A DNA stretch of 64,000 nucleotides from Candidatus Protochlamydia naegleriophila (GTDB lineage: Bacteria; Chlamydiota; Chlamydiia; Chlamydiales; Parachlamydiaceae): assembly GCF_001499655.1 (NCBI RefSeq), contig NZ_LN879502.1:1364001-1428000 (forward strand), written 5' to 3'. Positions 35,322-44,065 of the stretch are shown in pieces. Within the stretch, counting starts at the first letter, position 1, and every line of letters starts with the position of its first letter. The translations under genes and the position numbers were made by a program. The notes beneath the pieces were generated by a model. It had not been told where the DNA came from. It ran no database searches and worked only from the letters and a program-made list of their open reading frames with translations.

Positions 35322-35409
35322 TCCCGCAATAGAAAAAGAGGACTTGGTTAGGAAGAATCAGATTATTTGCGAAAGTTGGCTTTACCCCTGTTCTTGGAAG
35401 AGTCTTGTT

Positions 35410-35796
35410 TTAAACTTCGATGGCACTGCAAATTTCGACTAAGAAGCCGTTGAGATCTCGCACGTAAGAAACGATTTGTCCCCAAGGTTTTTGTGTTGGC
35501 TTGAGAACTTCAGTTGCTCCGGCACTGATTGCATGATTAAAAGCCTTTTCCACATCGTCGGCCACAAAGGCGATTTCTACCCCAGGTGATTGTTCTGTGG
35601 TTCGGTTGCGGCGCAATTGCTGGGCAAATGTCACAAAATTTTCGTTTGCAAATGCAAGCGCCGTTTGCCCTGTTTCCATTTCAGCGTATTGATTGCTTTC
35701 ATGAAGAAAGCGTTGTTTGATTCCAAAAGCTTTTTCGTAAAACGAGAGTGTTTCAGGAACATCTGCGACGTAAATGATGACATAACCCAAGTTCAT
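35410..35796 (-). CDS. VOC/glyoxalase-superfamily protein
   Basis: The 128-residue protein has two VOC beta-alpha-beta-beta-beta halves: LGYVIIYVADVPETLSFYEKAFG and VEIAFVADDVEKAFNHAISAG, ending in YVRDLNGFLVEICS. The start at 35796 follows an AGGATAGG site, and homology begins at that Met. Members include glyoxalase I and bleomycin-resistance proteins. His/Glu metal ligands are only partly evident, so the reaction is uncertain. Confidence 0.85.
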   Translation of the reverse strand: MNLGYVIIYVADVPETLSFYEKAFGIKQRFLHESNQYAEMETGQTALAFANENFVTFAQQLRRNRTTEQSPGVEIAFVADDVEKAFNHAISAGATEVLKPTQKPWGQIVSYVRDLNGFLVEICSAIEV

Positions 35797-35844
35797 TTTG
35801 CCTATCCTAATTTTAAGTATTAGCAGCACAATAACGAATCGCTC

Positions 35845-35885
35845 CAATTTACTCCAGTCTATTGATTTTTATATTATCAGACGTT
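35845..35885 (+). repeat. Left arm of split ~190-bp unit (copy 1), ends in TTATCAGACGTT
   Basis: These 41 bases match 39940-39980 with one mismatch. They end in the 12-bp motif TTATCAGACGTT (35874-35885). In the other copy the sequence continues directly into the right arm. Here the right arm is displaced by 456 bases and resumes at 36342. Confidence 0.85.
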
Positions 35886-35970
35886 GATGCAGGTTTCCAA
35901 AAATTTATTAGAGAAATTGGCCCATTTCTTGCAATACCCTTAATGAAGATGTATTGAAAAGGGGGATATT

Positions 35971-36186
35971 ATGAGTATTGAAGGAGTAAGAAGAGGTGGA
36001 GTTGAGGGAGCTTGGCAGGAGTACCAACACTATATAAATGGTGTTGACAATGCAAAAAAAGCAGAAGCAACAGAGCCAGCGATGCTTGGGAGTTTTAAAG
36101 GACGAAAAATTCTCAAGAAAGAGCCTGAGCAAACGGCAGAACAAGCGCTATTTAAGGCTGTCATGCAGAAACAGCCACAGCTATAA
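35971..36186 (+). CDS. Small unknown protein inside a motif-bounded insert
   Basis: This 71-residue ORF (MSIEGVRRGGVEGAWQEYQH at the start) has an excellent GGGGG ribosome-binding site 5 bases before its ATG. A strong terminator lies about 35 bases after its stop. It has no recognised domain, no membrane segment and a basic, Lys/Glu-rich C-terminus. It lies alone between two TTATCAGACGT motifs, in the 456-base segment that splits a repeat unit. That makes it the cargo of a putative mobile cassette. Expression signals suggest it is real. Confidence 0.6.
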   Translation: MSIEGVRRGGVEGAWQEYQHYINGVDNAKKAEATEPAMLGSFKGRKILKKEPEQTAEQALFKAVMQKQPQL

Positions 36187-36216
36187 TTGATATAGTCGAT
36201 GTTAAGGTCATGGTTG

Positions 36217-36251
36217 AAAAGAAGGGGGGAATCATCCCCCCTTTCTTTTTT
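36217..36251 (+). terminator. Intrinsic terminator of the 71-residue ORF
   Basis: A run of six G residues (36224-36229) pairs with six C residues (36236-36241), extended by AAAAGAA/TTTC-type pairs. Seven T residues follow in the tail (36246-36252). It closes the small-ORF module before the next motif at 36266. Confidence 0.85.
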
Positions 36252-36265
36252 TATGCTTGAAGATA

Positions 36266-36277
36266 TTATCAGACGTA
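36266..36277 (+). repeat. TTATCAGACGT motif, second copy
   Basis: ATATTATCAGACGTA at 36263-36277 matches the motif except for its last base. It lies just after the terminator of the 71-residue ORF and is 64 bases from the third copy at 36342. Confidence 0.7.
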
Positions 36278-36341
36278 ATGAGTGTGAAGAAATATTCTTC
36301 CTTTTTCTAAGGAAGGGTTAATTCCTATCAATGTTTTAATG

Positions 36342-36501
36342 TTATCAGATGTTCAAGGCGTATACTTGCTGGTCTTTTTTGATGGCTCACATCTTTGCCC
36401 CTGTTTTTTCTTCATAGCTTTGTCTTTCGCATTATTTTTAATGCCAGGCTATAACTAACTTGGACGCAAGAACTCTTATGATCAAGGGAGGGGAGTCAGA
36501 A
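36342..36501 (+). repeat. Right arm of the split unit (copy 1)
   Basis: These 160 bases match 39969-40127 with few changes, beginning with TTATCAGATGTT (one change from consensus) and ending at GGGGAGTCAGAA. After that the two loci diverge. The repeat carries no obvious gene. A short frame on its reverse strand is not convincing. Confidence 0.9.
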
Positions 36502-36507
36502 CTGATC

Positions 36508-36774
36508 ATGAGGATAAAAATGGGAGAAATAGTGGAGAAAGAGAAAGATGTTTCTCCTGGCTCAATTTCACGCGAAAGACTCCTTACTTTTAAGTTAGAG
36601 TACTCTTTAATCAAAGTAATTGAAGGGCAGGTCGAAATTACTAAGAAATTTCGCTATAGCTATTCAAAGAAGAAAGGGTTTGAAGAGGCTTTCTATGAAA
36701 AGTTGGAAAGGGATGAGCATAAAGCCAAGACATTGCTTGAAAAATTAGTTGAAGGCCACAAAAGCGAATTTTAA
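36508..36774 (+). CDS. Small unknown protein
   Basis: This 88-residue frame starts at an ATG at 36508, just past the repeat. In-frame alternatives exist at 36478 and 36520. The product is charged, with the blocks RLLTFKLEYSLIKVIEGQVE and YEKLERDEHKAKTLLEKL. No family is recognised. A hairpin with AAAGCACA/TGTGCTTT follows at 36792-36822. The region is decayed, so the gene may be a fragment. Confidence 0.45.
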   Translation: MRIKMGEIVEKEKDVSPGSISRERLLTFKLEYSLIKVIEGQVEITKKFRYSYSKKKGFEEAFYEKLERDEHKAKTLLEKLVEGHKSEF

Positions 36775-36791
36775 TCATCCAATGATGATTC

Positions 36792-36822
36792 AAAGCACAA
36801 TCGACGCTATAGAGTGTGCTTT
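36792..36822 (+). terminator. Hairpin after the 88-residue ORF
   Basis: AAAGCACA (36792-36799) pairs exactly with TGTGCTTT (36815-36822) across a 15-base loop, followed by a weak T-rich tail. Confidence 0.5.
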
Positions 36823-36939
36823 ATTATCTTTGATGGGTTGTATGTATACATTATGGATAAGGCGTAATAGCAATAAGAATTCTCTTTCGGGGCCATAAAT
36901 CTTCTTTTAGTTTCTATTTATTATGAGGTTAGTACTATC

Positions 36940-37930
36940 ATGCAGTCTAACTCATCCGATGCTAGAAAAATTGATGATATTGTATCAATTGTTTCTAATA
37001 TACTTGGTCAGAGTTATGTCACTGAATTGAATTCACTAGATCAAATGGATATTTTATATAAGCAAGTAAAAAATTCAGAAAAAAAAGTGGTTGATCTTAC
37101 AGCTATTAACACTAATCTTCTTTTAAAAGCAAAAAGATGCTTTTAAATCATAATGAACTCCTTCTCGAAAATGAGGATCTTATTGCAAATAATGGTGCAC
37201 TTATTTTAGAGTGCAATGGACTAAAGAATAAATTATTAGAAGATAAATTTAAAATAAACAATCTCATGGTCCAAGTTCTTTCTCTCGCTAAAAAACACCG
37301 CATTTCTGAGCAAGAAAGGAATTACAAGAAAGTTTAGATACTAGGGTCCAACAAAAACTCTCAATTGAGCAAAACTTGGCTCTTGCTAAGCAAAGGAGAG
37401 TTAGGGACCAGTCGGAAATTCTCATTATAGCGAACAATCAATCACTGATTGGACAACAGTTACCAGCTGTTGAAGAGCACATTGCTCAACTGGCAAACGA
37501 AAATGAAAATTTGAAAAGGGAGCTTAGCAAGACTCGGGGTGATATCGCCGAATTGAATCGTAGTGATATTGAGCGTTTAGCAGAAGAGGTGGAAATTGAA
37601 AGATTAAAAAAAATATTCATAGAATCTACTTTGACTAGACAGATCGTTCCTAAAGTCCCTTTTTGGAAAGATCACCTAGATGGGATTAAACAAGCTACTT
37701 TTTTTTCGTATTTGAATCCAATCTGCGCTACAACGTGGCTTAATGTCTGTGATAAGATATCTTTAGCGGGAAGAGCAAAAAGAGTATTACAAGAGTTTGA
37801 GGATGAAAAGAAAAAAAAGCCCACAGCAATACAAGCCATACATCAAGTGCTGTGCAATGATGGTTTAGGGCATTTTATTCGCCCTAAAGAGGTATATGTT
37901 AATGAATATATAGAATTACGCAACAAGTAG
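36940..37930 (+). pseudogene. Coiled-coil gene broken by two -1 frameshifts
   Basis: Three consecutive frames make one coherent coiled-coil protein of about 330 residues. The first (from ATG 36940) ends at NTNLLLKAKRCF. The second continues as LLNHNELLLENEDLI from an A5 tract at about 37130. The third continues after about 37315 as KELQESLDTRVQQKLSIEQN to the stop at 37930. The C-terminal part (FWKDHLDGIKQATFFSYLNP) is globular. Both junctions need a -1 shift, equivalent to loss of one A. It is either a decaying gene or contains assembly errors. Function is unknown. The adjacent gene has the same kind of break. Confidence 0.65.
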
Positions 37931-38002
37931 CATTAATTATAGAAACATATATTTTTTGATTCAGCATTTAATTCACTCCAAAAATGGAAGTTAAAAGTTA
38001 AT

Positions 38003-39315
38003 ATGATACATGGTCCCACTTTAAACGACTCTCTAATCTATGACATTCAAGGTATTATCGATAGCCGTTTAAAAGAACAAGAGCTCGATCAATCGGTACA
38101 AGTTGGTTTAGTGCAGACTGAACCTTTTGCCTTAGTCCTTGAGAATTCAACAAATATTGTTGAATTCTCACCATCTAATTTAGATGCTGTTCAATCTAAC
38201 GAAACGCCGCTATGGTTACATCTTCAAAAGAAGCGAAATGAAATACAAGCTTGGACAAAAAGGTTCCGTGAAATAGGCGAGAGTTCTTATAAAGGTCAAG
38301 ACACTCTCAATGAACTGAGAGATAATACTAAAGGGGTTTCGGATACCCTAGCGACAACCAGAGAAAGTGGGGTGTCTGACAGGGTATATACTGATTCTAT
38401 CTATTCTGAATTAGGTGAATCAGTCCTTCAAACTGATTCAAGTGCTATTCAATCTGAAGAAATACCATTATGGATACGTGTCCAAGAAAAGCGAAATGAA
38501 ATACAGACTTTGAAAAAAAGTTTCATGAAAGAGATGAATTGGTGGTTCAACTAGCCGATCAAGCCTTAAAAGATGCTGAACAACAATATCAAGAATGGGA
38601 TGAACATCTGCAAAACCTTCAGACTCTAAAACAGGAGGCAGAAAGTGTTCAAATTGATTTAAATGAATCTAATCAAAAACTTGAAGAAATAGAAGACCAT
38701 CAATCATCTAATTTTAGGGAATTATCTAATCTTCAAATAACCCATACTGTTCAAGAAAAGCGGATGAAAAAAATATCAGAGGATTTATCTAACATTGAAT
38801 CTGATCAAAATAATGCTCGCGATCAAATTCGCACGATCAATGCACTCCAAGCAAGTGTATTACAGTCTCAAGATGAACTGTTGAATCGGCTTAACAGAGC
38901 TCCTGGGCCTTCAATTCTAGATTCTTTAAAAGTTGAAATGTGGGAAAAGTGCTTGGAAGGGAAATTAAAAGCTCAACAAGTCATTTCTAAGATCAATGAT
39001 CAGATAAAACTTCTACCGACATATATTAAAAATGCAAGTTCATTCCTTTGGGATACATTCTCTCTTTTATCCTCGGCAACTATTCAAGCCATTTCCATCT
39101 TAGGGCAAAAGGCTTTTAAATTGGCATATAAAGGTTGGAATTTTGCAGAAAGAAAAGTCGAAGAGTGGGGTGCTCCTACTCCTATATTGCTGGCGTTAGG
39201 TTTTACATCTTTATGTATTTTGCGTGTAACAGGAGATCCACTATCGTTTGCAGCTACTGCTGTATGCGGTTTTCTTTTAATAAGAAGAGCATCGAGAACT
39301 CTAAGAATCTCATAG
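38003..39315 (+). pseudogene. Coiled-coil/membrane protein gene with a -1 frameshift in an A7 tract
   Basis: The first frame (38003-38554) has an internal duplication: PLWLHLQKKRNEIQ and PLWIRVQEKRNEIQ. It runs out just after AAAAAAA at 38513-38519. A -1 shift there gives KKFHERDELVVQLADQALKDAEQ and continues as a clean coiled coil to 39315. Two hydrophobic segments lie near the C-terminus (LLALGFTSLCILRVTG and AATAVCGFLLIRRA). The ORF as a whole is about 436 residues. The slip site could be a mutation, a sequencing error or a phase-variable or slippery tract. The layout of coiled coil plus hydrophobic tail resembles the protein at 9217-10623. Confidence 0.65.
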
Positions 39316-39364
39316 TTGCTTATTGATGGATACTCATCGATCAAAAGGTTATTTGCGCAATTTT

Positions 39365-39392
39365 CATGAGAGTGTATCTATGTACTCTCATG
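39365..39392 (+). terminator. Perfect 9-bp hairpin after the coiled-coil gene
   Basis: CATGAGAGT (39365-39373) pairs with ACTCTCATG (39384-39392). There is no T-tract. It lies 50 bases after the stop of the preceding gene. The rest of 39316-39552 shows nothing recognisable. Confidence 0.35.
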
Positions 39393-39552
39393 GAAAGTTC
39401 TCTCATAGGAAGGAATTAAATTTTTTGGGGTATAAGGGTTATTATGACCCTGTACTTTCGCACCCTTTTTTTGTTTTTATATTGTTATTCAACTGTACAT
39501 GCGCAAGAGAGTGAACTCTTCTCGGAAGATGTATCCAGTCTTTTGCTTCGAC

Positions 39553-39870
39553 CTAAATTTGCAACTGCTTGGCTATAAGCTCTAACAGATTTTTCACATA
39601 TTTTTTGTCGCCATCTTTGCTCGCTTTTGTTAATAAGGCAATCTCTTCTAATTGTTTTTGAGCGCCCAGCAATTGCTCTTCAGCAAAACCTATTTGTTGA
39701 TTTATTCTTTCCAAACTAACTTTTTAGAACTTTTCGAGCTGTTTAATCATGAGAAGCCCAGTTTGAATTTCTTGGGCGAGACTGTTTGTATCACAATTTG
39801 TTTTATAGTGATCCATAATGATATTTTTTACTTGATTGAGAGCCGCTCCAGTTAAAGTCAGACTCTATGG
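39553..39870 (-). pseudogene. Coiled-coil gene remnant
   Basis: On the minus strand a frame reads GAALNQVKNIIMDHYKTN, SLAQEIQTGLLMIKQLEKF, a TAA, then VSLERINQQIGFAEEQLLGAQKQLEEIALLTKASKDG and ends LIAKQLQI at the TAG at 39553. The continuity of heptad character across the internal stop marks a decayed gene. No start or family can be assigned. Confidence 0.5.
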
Positions 39871-39939
39871 AATTTGACCATTTGATTGAATTTAATAAAA
39901 TTGAAACTGGATTGCTTATGATTACAGAAGATCTTAAAT

Positions 39940-40127
39940 CAATTTACTCCAGTCTATTGATTTTTATGTTATCAGACGTTAAAGGCGTCTACTTACTGGT
40001 CTTTTTTGATGGCTCACATCTTTGCCCCTGTTTTTTCTTCATAGCTTTGTCTTTCGCATTATTTTAATGCCAGGCTATAACTAACTTGGACGTAAGAACT
40101 CTTATGATCAAGAGAGGGGAGTCAGAA
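39940..40127 (+). repeat. Uninterrupted copy of the ~190-bp unit (copy 2)
   Basis: Left arm 39940-39980 and right arm 39969-40127 are contiguous here. The TTATCAGACGTT motif at 39969-39980 is the join. Copy 1 at 35845-36501 has the same two arms separated by 456 bases. An IS1-family transposase relic starts directly after this copy. Confidence 0.88.
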
Positions 40128-40557
40128 TCTTTTCAAACAGATCGATGAGCTCCATAGTTTTGTTGGAAGAAGATCAAACGATCAATGGCTTTGTCTTGCG
40201 ATGCATAGCGAAACTAGACAGATTCTAGCTTTTCATGTTGGAAAAATAACGAAACAAGCAGCCGAACAGTTATGGATAAAGCTTCCTGAATAGTTAAAAA
40301 AAGCCCTCTTTTATACAGATAAATTCGCGGCTTATTTTGAAGTTATCCCTTTTAGCCAACATAGACCTTGCAGCAAGCAATCAGGTAAAACGAGCTACAT
40401 TGAAAGATTTAATTGCACATTAAGGCAAATGATTCCAAGACTTGTTAGAAAAATTCTTTCTTTTTCTAAAAAACTAATCACATTGGAATCATTAAAAATT
40501 TTAGAAGATTATAAAGAGAGAGGATCGAACCATCAAACGACAGCTTGCACGTCTTGA
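40123..40557 (+). mobile_element. IS1-family transposase relic
   Basis: One frame carries most of an InsB-type DDE transposase. Asp is in IDELHSFVGRR, the second Asp in [12 protein letters not shown] and Glu in [31 protein letters not shown] at the end resembles IS1 InsB closely. An in-frame TAG interrupts it (after QLWIKLPE, about 40291). The N-terminal zinc-finger part (InsA) is missing, replaced by the 190-bp repeat. No terminal inverted repeats could be found, so the element is dead. Confidence 0.85.
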
Positions 40558-41131
40558 AGGCCATCTAGCGAAGTCAGAGAAAAGGGTAATTAGTTTTGTG
40601 ATCCTTTACTTGTAGCGATGCGAAGGCTCAAGATAATCTAAAGCATAGCCTACTTCTAAAGCATAATTAACAAACCTTAGGGATCACATAGTAGTCTTGT
40701 GATTGAGTATGAGAGCGCTTCCACTACTTGCACATTCTAAGGTAGATAATTTTTACAATTCGGGGACTTGCTAATTTGCTAAAGTTAGCAACTTTAGCAC
40801 TAGGGCTCTACTCAAAAATTTTAGCTCCGATCCTTCAAGCTTCCCTCTATCTCTATTCTCCTTTGAGCAAGTTTCAACCCAATCGTGCTATTGCAAAATC
40901 TGCATAATTTCGAACCTTCTTGGCCTGTTGTGTTGTAAATATTATCAGACGTTAGTGCGCGGAAATAATTTTATAACTGAATTTTATTATATTCTTATCG
41001 AACGTTAGAAATTAGAAGTGAGATTTTTGAAAAATGGAAGAAACAGGAAAGTTTTATTGGATCGAAAATAGCTGAAGGGAAAGCCCTGAATTCTTTAGAT
41101 AAAGTTTTTCTTGAGGGGAATAGCGTTGTTA
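40558..41131. other. Non-coding stretch with two motif copies
   Basis: No gene is recognised. It contains a perfect GCTAAAGTT/AACTTTAGC hairpin (40778-40798), an exact TTATCAGACGTT at 40942-40953 and a degenerate TTATCGAACGTT at 40995-41006. The tyrosine-recombinase relic begins after this. Confidence 0.5.
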
Positions 41132-41463
41132 ATTGATTTTAATAGGAAACATTCTTCCCTTCAAGAAACTTGGAAGGGGATTAAGAATACTCATGGGACC
41201 ATTCAAAAAGGAAAAGAGCCTATTTTAATCGAAGCTTGTAAGCCTTCAATTATGTGACTTAAAGCTTGTTAGAGATGGTTATATTATCTATTTAAAGCGC
41301 TCTAAAACCGATCAATAAGGTGAAGGAAGAGAAATATGGATCCAATCCAGCTACTTGCCCTGTCCGCGTTTTGCAAGATTGGATTAATATAGAATGCCTT
41401 CTGGAAACTTCTCTTTTTATGCCCATTAATAGACATGGTCAAATTAGGCTTGCCAATCTTCTA
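41132..41463 (+). pseudogene. Tyrosine-recombinase (integrase) relic
   Basis: Fragments in several frames match a phage-type integrase. FNRKHSSLQETWKGIKNTHGTIQKGKEPIL resembles the end of the core-binding domain. VRDGYIIYLKRSKTDQ and GEGREIWI follow, and YGSNPATCPVRVLQDWI resembles the typical RSKTDQ...CPVRAL..W block. Several stops and frameshifts separate them, and the catalytic C-terminus (HxLRH, Tyr) is not visible. It was probably the recombinase of a mobile element now decayed. Confidence 0.7.
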
Positions 41464-41568
41464 TTAAATCTAACTATTTTCAAAAGTGTGGTATTTAAAA
41501 ATTGTTTTTTAATTAATTGTTTGTATAATTAACTTTGTTTTTTAATTTTTATAAAAGGTTTTTTTATT

Positions 41569-42648
41569 ATGCAGATATCTTTTCCAAGTCAATCAAGTAA
41601 TGTTCCTCCTTCTCAGCCTCCACCAGATAAAAATTCTTTTCCTTCATCGAAGAGTGGAGAAATGCGTAAGATAATCTGCTCCCATTGCCATAAGGAAAAT
41701 CCTGCTGCAAAAGTCTGTGGAAGATGCAAACTCATTTATTATTGTAATAGCGAATGTCAAAAGGCGCATTGGATTTTTCATAAGACCATTTGCAAAGAGC
41801 CTCAAAAGGTGAATATACGCTATACGGCTTGGGATTTTGACGGTGGAAAAAATAACACAAAACAATCGATGAAGATTTATTCTGCAGAAGCTTCTCAACA
41901 AGCGTTTACCAAGCGGATCGGCCTTCCAGTTGTTCAATCGAATATTTTTGAGGGGCTTACAGGGAAAAATATGAATGTGAGGGCTGAAAATGACCTTATC
42001 TGTTTTACAGGCAAGTATAGTACGGGTTTTGTCGCAAATTTAAAAAAGCATGGTTATAGTGGTCTGAAAAACATTGACAGTGAAAAGCTCGAAGAGCTTT
42101 TGAAGACACAAAACTATATTAAGATTTTAAAGCACATCTGGTCTGAAAAAGACGTTGAATACAAGTTAAATTGGTTACGCGAGCAAGCAGTTAAAGGACA
42201 TGTGATTTTGATGTTTGAAATCGGAAGAGCTGTACTGGAATTGCAGAAGCCTTCCACTAATCTGATTTTGGAGGCTTATCGATGGAGAACGTTAGGAAGA
42301 ATTCACACGCACCTCGATGCTGCCTGCTTTGGAGATCCCAGCCTTGTTTCTGCGTCGAGTGATTTGACAGATTGCTATAATCTCGACCCTTTATTTCAGA
42401 ACTTTATTCCAAATCGGGAAAAAAAAGCTTTTGCTGAGCAAGTCCAAGCCCAGAACAACCTCATTAAAGATATTCAACTCAAAGAAACACACCCTTCTCC
42501 CAAATGGCTTCTCTATCATGGAATTAATTTTTTTGTAGGAGTCGATACAGCTGCTACCCCTGAAAAATGGCTAGAGCTTCGTTCTAATAGGTTAGAAATG
42601 ATGATTCGAGAATTCTCGCAAAAGTCTCAAAAAGGTGATAAAAATTAA
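41569..42648 (+). CDS. MYND-type zinc-finger protein (eukaryote-like)
   Basis: The 359-residue protein has a complete MYND finger at residues 37-75, spaced C-x2-C-x9-C-x2-C-x5-C-x3-C-x7-H-x3-C and including YYCNSECQKAHW. MYND fingers are typical of eukaryotic regulators and bind proline-rich peptides. In bacteria they suggest acquisition from a host and a role there. Residues 80-359 are of unknown family. A proline-rich lead (VPPSQPPPDKNSF) precedes the finger. The gene is intact, within a decayed region, and starts a run of related unknown genes. Confidence 0.88.
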   Translation: MQISFPSQSSNVPPSQPPPDKNSFPSSKSGEMRKIICSHCHKENPAAKVCGRCKLIYYCNSECQKAHWIFHKTICKEPQKVNIRYTAWDFDGGKNNTKQSMKIYSAEASQQAFTKRIGLPVVQSNIFEGLTGKNMNVRAENDLICFTGKYSTGFVANLKKHGYSGLKNIDSEKLEELLKTQNYIKILKHIWSEKDVEYKLNWLREQAVKGHVILMFEIGRAVLELQKPSTNLILEAYRWRTLGRIHTHLDAACFGDPSLVSASSDLTDCYNLDPLFQNFIPNREKKAFAEQVQAQNNLIKDIQLKETHPSPKWLLYHGINFFVGVDTAATPEKWLELRSNRLEMMIREFSQKSQKGDKN

Positions 42649-42832
42649 TCCTTTGCTTTTGTTGCATAGTTTTAAAGAAGCACTACAAAGTCAAAAGACT
42701 GTTGAAAATAGAATTGAGCTGGTTAAAAACCAGAGAGAAGAGGATCGTAAAAAAACAATACCAAATAAGCTAGAGCAGCCTCAAACATTTGTGAGCAAAA
42801 TAGTAAAGGCTTCAAAAGAATTTTATTGCTAA
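42635..42832 (+). CDS. Small overlapping ORF after the MYND gene
   Basis: This 65-residue frame starts at a GTG overlapping the MYND gene's last 14 bases. It could be a separate small gene. It could also be the original C-terminus of the MYND protein lost by a shift in the AAAAAGG tract just before it. The sequence is charged and helical (ENRIELVKNQREEDRKK) with no recognised family. It ends in TAA-TAG in the same frame as the following paralogue gene. Confidence 0.4.
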   Translation: MIKINPLLLLHSFKEALQSQKTVENRIELVKNQREEDRKKTIPNKLEQPQTFVSKIVKASKEFYC

Positions 42833-42841
42833 TAGGAGCAA

Positions 42842-43672
42842 AAGTCAAAAATAATTGCAGAGTGGAAATTTGAGGCAAATCATATTTGCCTTTTTCGTGA
42901 ACAAGATGCTTTATCCTTTTCTACAGGAGGAAAAACTGGAGCTCGTACAAGTTTTAAACCCTTACTATACAATGTTGATTATGCTGCAAATCTTGTGGCA
43001 ATGTTTCATCGAACAGTTGGAGAGAATTTAAGAAACGACGAGCCAAATCCTTCATGCTTTATTCCCCTACTATTTAAAGAAATGAAAACCGATCCAAACA
43101 GACTGATTGCGTTATTTGGACGCGTCATTCCAAATGCAGACAAAGCAACTGCAGAGCTTAGAGGATTACACTGGGGTATTCATGATTCCACTAGCGGTGC
43201 TGAATGTACATTAGATGTACAAGATAACGGTACTAAAGAGTATGTTCGCTGGGCTCCTTATGATCATTGCCATCAAAGCCATACCGCACTTTCTCAAGAG
43301 GTGATTAAACAATATAATCGACGGTTTACTTTCTGCATGGAGCCAAATTCAAATAATCTCACTAGAATTGCTTTAGAATATGATCGTAGGTGGTATGAGG
43401 TGAAAGGGCGTACTTGTACTCATGCCTTAGCAGCCTATTTAGAAGATCTTAATGATAATGCTTTGCTGACATTAAGAGCCTTAGGATTGGCGCCTACGCA
43501 AATCACCAATAATCAGTGCACAGAAACTGAGTGGACCTATTTTAATGGACTTATTACATATTTGGAGAAACAACCAGAAGACAAGCAGGAAATCATTTTT
43601 GCTCATTTAGAAGCCTGCTATCCGACTATTTTTCCTATCCTTTTGAATAGATATGAAAACGATTCCTTTTAA
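42842..43672 (+). pseudogene. Unknown-family protein lacking a normal start codon
   Basis: The frame is open from the TAG at 42833 to 43672 and is clearly coding. IIAEWKFEANHICLF at its start aligns with the N-terminus of the paralogue at 44066 (SVSKWEIERNSGALFY). Later blocks VAMFHRTVGENLRN, LRGLHWGIHD and YVRWAPYDHC align with VSIFHSTIGMNLKN, LQGLSWGVYD and FVRYAPTTNH. No ATG, GTG or TTG occurs before the GTG at 42995, which would remove 48 conserved residues. AGGAGCAAAAG at 42834-42844 looks like a start site whose ATG lost its T. ATA or ATT initiation is the alternative. Confidence 0.6.
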
Positions 43673-44027
43673 TCCTATTCCTAGAGGAGAAACCTATCAA
43701 GCACTTATAAAATCAAAGCTACCTCTTTTTTTTAGCGATCTAAAGAAATCAGTGGGCTGTGCTGAAATAGGTATAGCTGAGGTTGATTTACCTCAGGTGG
43801 CGCGGTTACTAGAAGAGAGGCATTATGGCGACGGAACGAACATCCGCAGGTTAAAAGAGTACTTTCGGCAAGAAGTGGGAACAGCAATTAATCAGCAACA
43901 GGGATGGGGAAATTTAAAAGATAAATACTTGAGCCTAACCCATCTTAATCAAGATGTACTTGAAATCAAATGCGTTAGAAAAATTTATGGAAGAATAATC
44001 CAAGAATATCCCTCTCTTGAAATTTGA
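43653..44027 (+). CDS. Unknown protein overlapping the upstream frame
   Basis: This 124-residue ORF starts 20 bases before the stop of the preceding frame, with no strong ribosome-binding site. It is therefore probably translationally coupled, or a frame-shifted continuation. Visible sequence includes PLFFSDLKKSVGCAEIG and ARLLEERHYGDGTNIRRLKEYF. No domain is recognised. It ends 38 bases before the next paralogue. Confidence 0.5.
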   Translation: MKTIPFNPIPRGETYQALIKSKLPLFFSDLKKSVGCAEIGIAEVDLPQVARLLEERHYGDGTNIRRLKEYFRQEVGTAINQQQGWGNLKDKYLSLTHLNQDVLEIKCVRKIYGRIIQEYPSLEI

Positions 44028-44065
44028 TGGTAGGTTATAGGTACAATTTATCTTAGAGGAAATGT

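Noticed and set aside
38505-38525. Programmed -1 frameshift of the dnaX type at the A7 tract
   Set aside because: In the actual reading frame the heptamer is not the efficient A-AAA-AAG arrangement, and no downstream stem-loop is obvious. Mutation or base-calling error is simpler. Slippage is kept only as an alternative.
39323-39514. 63-residue plus-strand ORF
   Set aside because: It overlaps the terminator-like hairpin, has no ribosome-binding site and no coherent composition, so it is likely random.
39867-40067. 66-residue plus-strand ORF across the repeat
   Set aside because: It runs through the 190-bp repeat and the motif. The same repeat at copy 1 does not keep the frame, so it is not a gene.
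40778-40798. Perfect GCTAAAGTT/AACTTTAGC hairpin as a terminator or attachment site
   Set aside because: No gene ends nearby, there is no T-tract, and it shares nothing with the TTATCAGACGTT motif.
35874-40953. TTATCAGACGTT copies as ends of a classical IS or MITE
   Set aside because: All copies are in the same orientation and no inverted partner was found, so they do not form terminal inverted repeats. Direct-repeat recombination sites fit better.
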